Assembly: GCA_013375405.1 (NCBI GenBank)
Contig: JABXJU010000205.1
Span: 1 to 7,755 of the forward strand
DNA from: Candidatus Helarchaeota archaeon
Lineage (GTDB): Archaea; Asgardarchaeota; Lokiarchaeia; Helarchaeales; HEL-GB-A
Direction: 5' to 3'
Length of the DNA: 7,755 bases
The notes under the pieces were generated by a model. The model was not told the DNA's origin. It did no database searches and saw only the letters and a program-made list of their open reading frames with translations. Both the position numbers and the translations under genes were made by a program. Positions 1-5,594 of the stretch are shown here, in pieces. Numbering within the stretch: the stretch's first letter is position 1; every line of letters starts with the position of its first letter.

Positions 1-641
1 ATAACAGAAAAGATTTTGTCAATATATTGATGAGGTTTATGAATTTTCACTATCAAAAATGTATTATTCGCAACATCTACGTTTAATTTATAATATTGAA
101 ATTGAGGAACTTTTTGGTTTCCTAGTATTCTTTCATAAATAGATGCCATTTTCTGAGTCGAAGCTTTTTTTACACCAATTCGGAGCAAATTAGATTTATA
201 ATCTTGGTCTCCATTTACAATAAAGATTTCTGGAATTTTTTCAATGCTAACACTATTAAAAATTTGAATCAAATTTAGATAATTAGTAAGTTTTAACCCA
301 AATATTTCCTTTATTGTTTGATCATCTGGCTTCATCAGGCCATAGCTTAAATTTCGCCTTAAAAATAATTCTAAATTATCAGATGTTTCATTTTTTTCTA
401 GGACTATTCCTATTATACCTTCTTTTTGACCTGTTCGGGCCACATGTCCCGTGAAACATGATAGTATTTTAAAATTTTTGAGTTCCACATTTAAAGTAGA
501 TGCTGCTTCAAATCCTGCATGAGACCTATATAAGTTGGATATGAATTGCGGACTTAAATCAAATGGAAGTTCAGAGTAAGAGCATTTAATTTCAGGACCT
601 TTTATTTCGTCTTTAATTAAAAGAAATATTCCTCTGGGCAT
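1..641 (-). CDS. Partial protein, possible longin-like domain (Asgard type)
   Basis: I read this frame by hand. From an ATG at 641 it stays open for 213 codons with no stop and leaves the left edge, so the C-terminus is missing. An in-frame TAA sits directly before the ATG, which fixes the start. A GAGAGG stretch lies 13 nt upstream and is a possible ribosome site. The protein begins MPRGIFLLIKDEIKGPEIK and continues with a segment ending FISNLYRSHAG (about residues 33-43), FKILSCFTGHVARTGQKEGI (about 56-75) and a hydrophobic strand GIVLEK. This alternating strand/helix pattern, with a short N-terminal strand and a 'GP' turn, resembles longin/roadblock-like proteins of Asgard archaea, which associate with small GTPases. 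That assignment is from memory of the family and is weak. The gene follows the TPR gene by 41 bp on the same strand, so co-transcription is likely. It could equally be an unrelated lineage-specific protein. Confidence 0.75.
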   Translation of the reverse strand, partial: MPRGIFLLIKDEIKGPEIKCSYSELPFDLSPQFISNLYRSHAGFEAASTLNVELKNFKILSCFTGHVARTGQKEGIIGIVLEKNETSDNLELFLRRNLSYGLMKPDDQTIKEIFGLKLTNYLNLIQIFNSVSIEKIPEIFIVNGDQDYKSNLLRIGVKKASTQKMASIYERILGNQKVPQFQYYKLNVDVANNTFLIVKIHKPHQYIDKIFSV

Positions 642-682
642 TTAAACATTCCAACCTCTCTTATTAATTAGTATAATCTTTT

Positions 683-1546
683 TCATGATTTTTTCACCTG
701 TTCCTTCTCTGGTCTTTTTTCTTGGCACTCCATTTTCTTTTTTCTATATTTTGCGATGTTTTCGTTTTCTTCTGCGTTTCCCAATTGTACCAATTGCATG
801 GAGAGTTCCTCACAACTTTGCCAATGGCCAGCAGCTATTGTAAAAAGACGTTCACTTTCCAGCGAAATTGCATCACCTTCGATAATTTTCCGTTTAAGTT
901 CTAAATCGCGTATGGATTGAAGCTGTATTTTTCTATAAAAATTAGCGGCTTTTGAAGATTTAAGCTTCTTTCCCTTCATACTAGCTCGTTCATTAAAAAA
1001 TTGTTGCTTTGATTTTATTTCCTTTAATCTTAATTTACCACTTTCTCTCTCAGAATTTTTAATTTGCAACTGATTCAATTCTGATTGATACATCGCTACG
1101 GCATCAAAGTCATATAATTCGCTTGATATTCCAATTATTTGATTATACAAAACTGTAATATTCTTAAAATTTCCACCATTTTTTTCTCGTTCCAAAAGCC
1201 CTAATTTCTCCGCGCGATTTCTAATTAGTTGCTTTAATACACCTGATCTATTTGAAAATATAGAAGCTTCTTTTGTGAATCCATTTTTCAAAAATGTTGA
1301 CGCTGCCCGATTAAAATGATTTATGGCTTCTATATACGCTCCATCTGCGAGCAAATCATCGCCAAGCCTTTGAATTACATTTACTTGATTTTGTATAACA
1401 TTATCAGCTAAATTTTCATCATTTTCTTCTATAATTGATTGTTTCTGAATCGCTCTTTTATCACCAATAGATTGGGAATTCAAAATTTGGTTTACATGAG
1501 AAAAAATAATTTTAAGTGGAATTTTTTTAACTTTATTCCGACTCAT
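683..1546 (-). CDS. TPR / alpha-helical coiled-coil protein
   Basis: A 287-residue soluble, almost wholly helical, highly charged protein with no signal peptide or membrane segment. Residues 61-89 read LGDDLLADGAYIEAINHFNR and onward, a good tetratricopeptide-repeat consensus (LG...G.Y.EAI..F..A). Residues 130-162 and 232-260 (ERLFTIAAGHWQSCEELSMQ and onward, ending LGNAEE) look like further degenerate helical hairpins. A Lys/Arg/Glu-rich stretch at 165-225 is probably coiled coil, and the C-terminus is a charged tail. TPR proteins are scaffolds for protein partners; no catalytic residues are visible. The ATG at 1546 is preceded by a weak GAAAG. The longin-like gene lies 41 bp downstream on the same strand, so the pair may encode interacting proteins. 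The palindrome cluster at 1627-1733 lies upstream and could regulate it. A precise function cannot be given. Confidence 0.85.
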   Translation of the reverse strand: MSRNKVKKIPLKIIFSHVNQILNSQSIGDKRAIQKQSIIEENDENLADNVIQNQVNVIQRLGDDLLADGAYIEAINHFNRAASTFLKNGFTKEASIFSNRSGVLKQLIRNRAEKLGLLEREKNGGNFKNITVLYNQIIGISSELYDFDAVAMYQSELNQLQIKNSERESGKLRLKEIKSKQQFFNERASMKGKKLKSSKAANFYRKIQLQSIRDLELKRKIIEGDAISLESERLFTIAAGHWQSCEELSMQLVQLGNAEENENIAKYRKKKMECQEKRPEKEQVKKS

Positions 1547-1561
1547 AATCTTTCATCAAAT

Positions 1562-1573
1562 CCCTTTTTAGGG
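1562..1573. repeat. Small inverted repeat before the TPR gene start
   Basis: CCCT and AGGG are separated by four T residues, forming a 4-bp stem 16 nt upstream of the ATG at 1546. It could be a small leader hairpin or chance; no function can be assigned. Confidence 0.25.
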
Positions 1574-1615
1574 GTATCAATTCCATTTTTAAAAGAATTA
1601 CATTATTAACATCCA

Positions 1616-1626
1616 CTATATTTTAG
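1616..1626 (-). promoter_or_regulatory. Possible TATA box for the TPR gene
   Basis: On the minus strand this reads CTAAAATATAG, an archaeal TATA-like element about 70 nt before the ATG at 1546. Transcription would start roughly 25 nt downstream, leaving a leader of some 45-50 nt. The prediction rests on composition and distance only, in an AT-rich region where such matches are common. Confidence 0.3.
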
Positions 1627-1733
1627 GCGAATATCGCTTATAACATGTGCGAAATTCGCAAGTTTGATAAGCAAATTTGCAGAAATTTGCTAGAAATAGT
1701 GTATTTGTTAGCAAATTTGATAGGCAAATATGC
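1627..1733. repeat. Cluster of short related palindromes (possible operator array)
   Basis: Several palindromes of the form GC(G/A)A-AT-T(C/T)GC are packed into about 107 bp: GCGAATATCGC (1627-1637), TGCGAAATTCGCA (1648-1660, a perfect inverted repeat around one A), GCAAATTTGC (1671-1680, perfect), an imperfect GCAGAAATTTGC (1679-1690), GCAAATTTG (1711-1719) and GCAAATATGC (1724-1733). Two 23-bp segments, 1658-1680 and 1711-1733, match at 20 of 23 positions and lie 53 bp apart. Centres at about 1632, 1654, 1675.5 and 1728.5 are separated by 22, 21.5 and 53 bp, close to whole helical turns. The cluster lies between the stop of the unknown gene and the putative promoter of the TPR gene, where operators would sit. 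It may instead be an AT-rich repeat with no regulatory role. Confidence 0.55.
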
Positions 1734-1752
1734 AATATTTACGAAAATATAG

Positions 1753-1767
1753 GTTTTTTTTAAAAAC
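1753..1767 (-). terminator. Possible weak terminator after the 1775-3028 gene
   Basis: GTTTTT (1753-1758) and AAAAAC (1762-1767) form an A/T-only 6-bp inverted repeat 8-22 nt beyond the stop codon of the leftward gene. The minus strand has a T run at its start, as archaeal terminators prefer, but the element is short and low in complexity. Confidence 0.25.
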
Positions 1768-1774
1768 TAAACAT

Positions 1775-3028
1775 CTATTTCATAAACTTTAATTTCGTCC
1801 CCCACCCGGTAGAAATTATTTGTTCTTTGGGTTCGACACTCCAAGGAGCCGTTTCATGAGAGATATCGAGATAAATCCCTTGGGTGAATTCTTCAACGGT
1901 CATTCCTAAATGCGCAGGTGTTATTCGTTCGCCTTCTGGATATTCCCATCTAGATAATGCATCTTCATCGAGGTAAGTTTTCTTATTTTTTAAATTTGGC
2001 GGTTTACATCCCAAACTTTGCGATGGCCAATAGGCGCCTTCTGAATACATTTGGATAAAATATTCTTCATACAATTCGGGCTCTAAATCTTTCATGTACG
2101 ATTGAATTTCTTCCTCATACAATTGAATTACCAATTTGTGATTCGTTGCAAGTCCAATCAATCGGATCATGAAATCGGGCCGCGACATATACATCAACAT
2201 CGAGATGAAACTGGGCATCGGAACATAAGTGAACCAAGAATCGGGCATTCCATACATTCTTTTGGAATTTATGCCGTCGAATAACATGCCGCCGATCTCC
2301 CAAACGGAGGGTTCAACTAGAAGACCCATTATAGATGAAATGTTAACGATTGCTACATTATACGAGCTAGATGCCCACTGCGGAGTTCTCTCATTCCGAA
2401 CATCGTTTAATATATCTATGCAACGATATCCTAAATTGGTATTGGACCTAATTTTTTTCGGCAAATCTTTAAGTTTAACTCCGATTTTTTGATGTCTTCG
2501 TTCAAGGAGGTCATCATCTGGTCCAACGAGCCACCAATCGACCGGAATGCCGTCTTCAAGATGCCCATTGAGTATAAAAAAAATTTCGTTTGATGTATCC
2601 AGAATACAGGTGAATGAAATATCAATTGATTCTCCATAAATGAGTTTATTTGTTCCTTGAGCTAAATCTCCTCTTAACGGAATAACGGGGGGATATATCG
2701 ACCACACAATAGATTTCTCAGGGTGCTCAAATTCGCCACTAATCACCTGTTGTGCTGAACGCAGGGCGTCATCGAGCCTTATTTTAAACACATCATAAAT
2801 AAGGGCGTCAGAGACTTCCGGCAAAAGAGCTTCTACAAATTGTTCATAGCCTAACTCTTTATATAGTCTCCAAGAATGTTTTCCTAATGGGAAATAACGT
2901 TTTGTAACAACAGTATCAGCAATTTCACCGTATGTGAATTGACGCCCACCTCGCTCTTTCTTAACTTTATCCACTATACGCTTAATTTTGCCCCTTTCGT
3001 AGTCCTTTTTGTATTTTTCTAACGCCAT
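1775..3028 (-). CDS. Conserved-looking protein of unknown family (417 aa)
   Basis: I do not recognise this protein. I start it at the ATG at 3028 (MALEKYKKDYERGKIK); the frame stays open to a TTG at 3037, adding three residues, but TTG is the weaker choice. The first 30 residues are a Lys/Arg/Glu-rich helix, followed by QFTYGEIADTVVTKRYFPLG. The middle is a mixed soluble domain rich in Trp and Pro (IVWSIYPPVIPLRGD, VDWWLVGPDDD), with one hydrophobic stretch NVAIVNISSIMGLLVEP near residue 225 that is short for a membrane span. The C-terminal third has acidic helices and an aromatic tail ending STGWGTKLKFMK. There is no obvious nucleotide-binding loop, metal cluster or signal peptide. The length, balanced composition and clean frame mark it as a real gene. 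It is divergent from the SDR-zinc-ribbon gene, with 133 bp between starts, so co-regulation is plausible. Confidence 0.85.
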   Translation of the reverse strand: MALEKYKKDYERGKIKRIVDKVKKERGGRQFTYGEIADTVVTKRYFPLGKHSWRLYKELGYEQFVEALLPEVSDALIYDVFKIRLDDALRSAQQVISGEFEHPEKSIVWSIYPPVIPLRGDLAQGTNKLIYGESIDISFTCILDTSNEIFFILNGHLEDGIPVDWWLVGPDDDLLERRHQKIGVKLKDLPKKIRSNTNLGYRCIDILNDVRNERTPQWASSSYNVAIVNISSIMGLLVEPSVWEIGGMLFDGINSKRMYGMPDSWFTYVPMPSFISMLMYMSRPDFMIRLIGLATNHKLVIQLYEEEIQSYMKDLEPELYEEYFIQMYSEGAYWPSQSLGCKPPNLKNKKTYLDEDALSRWEYPEGERITPAHLGMTVEEFTQGIYLDISHETAPWSVEPKEQIISTGWGTKLKFMK

Positions 3029-3040
3029 TTTTATCAAATC

Positions 3041-3065
3041 AAATTTAAAATTTAAAATTTAAAAT
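3041..3065. repeat. Tandem heptamer AAATTTA in the divergent promoter region
   Basis: The heptamer AAATTTA is repeated about 3.6 times without interruption, starting 12 nt before the ATG of the leftward unknown gene. On the minus strand it offers several overlapping TATA-like TTTAAAT sequences, so it may serve as that gene's promoter or as a slippage-prone spacer that tunes it. Confidence 0.5.
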
Positions 3066-3084
3066 ACATTAAGAATAATCTATG

Positions 3085-3092
3085 TATAAAAG
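3085..3092 (+). promoter_or_regulatory. Possible TATA box for the SDR gene
   Basis: TATAAAAG is a good archaeal TATA box about 70 nt before the ATG at 3162. A start site about 25 nt downstream would leave a leader of some 45 nt. No Shine-Dalgarno match is visible before either candidate start codon of the SDR gene. Confidence 0.4.
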
Positions 3093-3161
3093 TCAATTTT
3101 TATGATTTTTCATCTTCCGTAAACTATTTTTAGGTAAAGTTTATCGCAATATCAAAAACGA

Positions 3162-4730
3162 ATGGTATATCTAAAAATGCAGAAAGAAGTCGTATTTTTA
3201 CCCGGCGCCTCGGGTTCGATGGGGCATCAGGCGTTCCTAAAATTATGGGAACTTAGGAATAAATACGATATTGTACTCCTCCAGAGACCTTCTAAAAAGA
3301 ATAAAGACCTTTTCGCACCTTATGAAAAAGCATGTGGAATCCAATCGATTCCTGGCAGAGGCGTGGTTGAAGGAAACGGACTGAAGATTGTCTGGGGTGA
3401 TGTAACAAATTATGAAGATGTGCTTGAAGCCTGTAAAGGAATCGACTGGTGCCTCTGTCCCATGGCATTTATTTCACCCGCCGCAGATAGAAATCCTGAG
3501 ATGGCTAAAGCCGTTAATACCGATGGAATAATACATATAATAAAAGCAATTGAAGCCCAACCAAATGGTACGGAACACATTAAGTTCGTTTATACAGGAA
3601 CTGTGGCGGCCACAGGCGACCGTTTACCCCCAATTCATGTAGGGAGAGTTGGGGACCCTATGAAGCCAAGTGTGTTTGACTTTTATGCAACCACGAAAAT
3701 TAGAGGCGAACGTGCAGTTTGTGAATCTAGTATCAAACATTGGGTCTCCCTTCGACAAACATTCATCATGATTCCCGATGTGTTGTCGTTACAGGACCCA
3801 ATCATGTTTCATCAGCCCATTAATTCCTACATGGAAAATAACACCGCCGAGGATACAGGACGGGGCTTAATTAACTGTCTTCAGATCCCCGATGATTCAG
3901 ATTTCTGGAAACGCGTCTATAATATGGGTGGGGGTCCATCTTGTAGAATTATCTTCCTCGATTTCATGAATATCGCGTTTAAAATGTTAGGGTTAGATTA
4001 TCGAAAGCTCTGCGAACGAAAATGGTTTGCATTACGTAACTTCCACATGCAATTCTTTGAAGATTCGTATATTCTTAATGAATATATCCACAATTGGAAT
4101 GAAAGTATGGAGGACTATAAGAAACGAATGTGGGAAAGCATGCCTCGCTCATTAAAAATAGTGGCTAAATTAAATAAATTTCCCCCATTTAGATGGCTTG
4201 TACAAAAGATGACTTATAAACGCTTGAAAAAGATGGCAGAAAGGAAAGACGGAACGCTAGGTTGGTACAATAATAGGATAGATATGCGGATTGCAGCATT
4301 TTATGGCTCCTACGAAAAATTTGAGAATATCCCTGATTGGGACGAAGACATGCCTGAAATGAGCCATCATACAAAGAGGATTCGCTTAGACCATGGTTAT
4401 GATGAATCTAAAGAGCAATTAGAGATCTCAGATCTACAAAGCGCAGCAAAGTTCAGAGGGGGAGAATTACTCTCAGAGAATTGGGATAGAGATATGTACA
4501 CGACCTTGAAGTGGAAATGCGCCTTTAGCCATGATTTCGAGGCAAGACCATACACCGTTCTTAAGGCTGGTATTTGGTGTCCGGAATGTTTAGCCCCCCC
4601 ATGGAATTACGATGAAATCGCAAACAAGAATCCATTCTTCGCTCAGATTTGGTATCCTAACCATGATAAGGATGAAAACAACTTTTATCCCGAAGATTGC
4701 TACAAAGATGTGGAAGGGCTGGAGGATTAG
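3162..4730 (+). CDS. Extended SDR (NAD-dependent epimerase / 3-beta-HSD-like) with C-terminal zinc-ribbon-like extension
   Basis: Residues 8-278 form an extended short-chain dehydrogenase/reductase. A strand leads into the glycine motif GASGSMG (15-21), WGDV (78-81) follows the third strand, YTGT (144-147) supplies the likely catalytic Thr, and YATTK (175-179) gives the catalytic Tyr175 and Lys179. SDRs use NAD(P)H to oxidise or reduce hydroxyl/keto groups; the epimerase and 3-beta-hydroxysteroid dehydrogenase branches share these motifs. Unusually, about 240 residues follow: a basic, helix-rich part (280-365), an acidic linker, then C453, H457, C473 and C476 (C-x3-H-x15-C-x2-C, ending GIWCPEC), which look like a zinc ribbon. 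At 522 aa it is well above the 300-350 usual for extended SDRs. I recall similar architectures in anaerobic bacteria but cannot confirm this. The start could also be the ATG at 3177 (MQKEVVF). The gene is convergent with the 5-alpha-reductase-like gene, with 20 bp between stops. The substrate is unknown. Confidence 0.9.
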   Translation: MVYLKMQKEVVFLPGASGSMGHQAFLKLWELRNKYDIVLLQRPSKKNKDLFAPYEKACGIQSIPGRGVVEGNGLKIVWGDVTNYEDVLEACKGIDWCLCPMAFISPAADRNPEMAKAVNTDGIIHIIKAIEAQPNGTEHIKFVYTGTVAATGDRLPPIHVGRVGDPMKPSVFDFYATTKIRGERAVCESSIKHWVSLRQTFIMIPDVLSLQDPIMFHQPINSYMENNTAEDTGRGLINCLQIPDDSDFWKRVYNMGGGPSCRIIFLDFMNIAFKMLGLDYRKLCERKWFALRNFHMQFFEDSYILNEYIHNWNESMEDYKKRMWESMPRSLKIVAKLNKFPPFRWLVQKMTYKRLKKMAERKDGTLGWYNNRIDMRIAAFYGSYEKFENIPDWDEDMPEMSHHTKRIRLDHGYDESKEQLEISDLQSAAKFRGGELLSENWDRDMYTTLKWKCAFSHDFEARPYTVLKAGIWCPECLAPPWNYDEIANKNPFFAQIWYPNHDKDENNFYPEDCYKDVEGLED

Positions 4731-4736
4731 ATACAA

Positions 4737-4755
4737 ACTAAGTTATTCTCTTAGT
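4737..4755. terminator. Hairpin between convergent genes
   Basis: ACTAAG (4737-4742) and CTTAGT (4750-4755) pair around a 7-nt AT-rich loop. The hairpin lies just after the SDR stop codon and overlaps the stop codon of the facing reductase gene. It could end transcription in both directions, but the stem is only 6 bp and there is no strong T tract. Confidence 0.3.
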
Positions 4756-5518
4756 AAAGGAAAGGAATCATACGTTTGCGATTCTTTGGATATTCATCCC
4801 CAAATTTCTCTTTATACCATCTATGATGCCGATTTGCACGAGGAGCAAGATTAGCAAAGGTCCATATTGCAAACACCAAGCCAGCCCAGGATAAGGTCAT
4901 GCAGGCCCATCCCACCCATTCAGTGAATTCTCCCAAGTAATTAGCGGAAGTCACATACCTAAACATCCCGCCTCGTGGTATATAAAAAGCGGTATCCCCA
5001 GGTTTTCGTAAATTGCGGATAATATAATCTGAATGGATGTTAATCACAAAGCCAGTGAGAAAGATCGCTACGCCGATGATGAATTGGGGTGTTGCTAACC
5101 AAGAAAGCGGGTACATAGTCGCAGGAGATAAGAAAAATATCCATGTCCCCTGCATATACGCATTCGCGCTATTAAAAACCATCCCAAACAGAATAATAGT
5201 CCATGGCATATCATCCTTCCCACGTATTAGTAATGGAAAGACGAAGGTACGTTGGCAATAATGTATGTTGAACAAGACGAAGAACACCATTGGAGTAATT
5301 TCGAATGTCCTCTCTGAAACAATCCAATAAATTAAAAATATAATCACGACGGGGATTTCCATTATGACCCAGCCGGCTTTATTGTTAATTGATTTCCCCC
5401 ATTTCTTGGTAATGTATTGCCCGTAACCTGCTGACACAAAGAACAGCATGATGAAAATAATAACCGCAATAATAACCATCAAAATTAGAAACCAATCAAA
5501 AAACACCAAGTCAGCCAT
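4751..5518 (-). CDS. Steroid 5-alpha-reductase family membrane protein (3-oxo-5-alpha-steroid 4-dehydrogenase-like)
   Basis: A 255-residue polytopic membrane protein with hydrophobic segments near residues 8-30, 50-69, 75-96, 106-130, 137-160 and 204-224. The family uses NADPH to reduce the delta4 double bond of 3-oxo steroids or, in SRD5A3 relatives, a polyprenal/polyprenol. Family motifs are strikingly intact: Glu54 in MEIP (QELP in human enzymes), HYCQRTFVFPLL (86-97, with Tyr87 and Arg90), NIHSD (160-164), NLRKPGD (169-175), IPRGGMF (180-186), ANYLGEFTEW (192-201), the RA..HH.WY pattern (227-235) and a YPKNRK...IPF ending. From memory, N160, D164, R171, N193, E197, R227 and H231 fall at the same numbers as in human SRD5A2 (254 aa), implying a nearly gapless alignment. 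I start at the ATG at 5518; a GTG at 5527 would add three residues. It follows the GltD-type gene by 76 bp on the same strand. The true substrate may not be a steroid. Confidence 0.92.
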   Translation of the reverse strand: MADLVFFDWFLILMVIIAVIIFIMLFFVSAGYGQYITKKWGKSINNKAGWVIMEIPVVIIFLIYWIVSERTFEITPMVFFVLFNIHYCQRTFVFPLLIRGKDDMPWTIILFGMVFNSANAYMQGTWIFFLSPATMYPLSWLATPQFIIGVAIFLTGFVINIHSDYIIRNLRKPGDTAFYIPRGGMFRYVTSANYLGEFTEWVGWACMTLSWAGLVFAIWTFANLAPRANRHHRWYKEKFGDEYPKNRKRMIPFLY

Positions 5519-5562
5519 AAAAACCACTTATTCTTAGACTTTACTCAACTGGTTTGCTAGAA

Positions 5563-5570
5563 TATTTAAA
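5563..5570 (-). promoter_or_regulatory. Possible TATA box for the reductase gene
   Basis: The minus strand reads TTTAAATA about 45 nt before the ATG at 5518, which would give a leader of about 20 nt. If real, the reductase gene has its own promoter in addition to any read-through from the flavoprotein gene upstream. Confidence 0.3.
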
Positions 5571-5594
5571 TTTTATGAGTAAAAAATGAAATAA

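Noticed and set aside
1658..1733. CRISPR-like repeats
   Set aside because: Only two imperfect 23-bp copies occur, with a palindrome-filled gap; there is no regular repeat-spacer series and no cas gene.
2102..2637. Several 60-90 codon frames within the unknown 417-residue gene
   Set aside because: All lie inside a longer, cleaner frame and show no motif or start signal of their own.
4612..4854. 80-codon frame spanning the SDR/reductase junction
   Set aside because: It overlaps the coding ends of two well-supported genes in another frame and has no recognisable features.
4751..5518. Isoprenylcysteine carboxyl methyltransferase (ICMT) as the identity of the membrane protein
   Set aside because: ICMT shares the fold and a related C-terminal region, but the Glu54, Tyr87, LRKPGD and IPRGG motifs specifically match the 5-alpha-reductase group.
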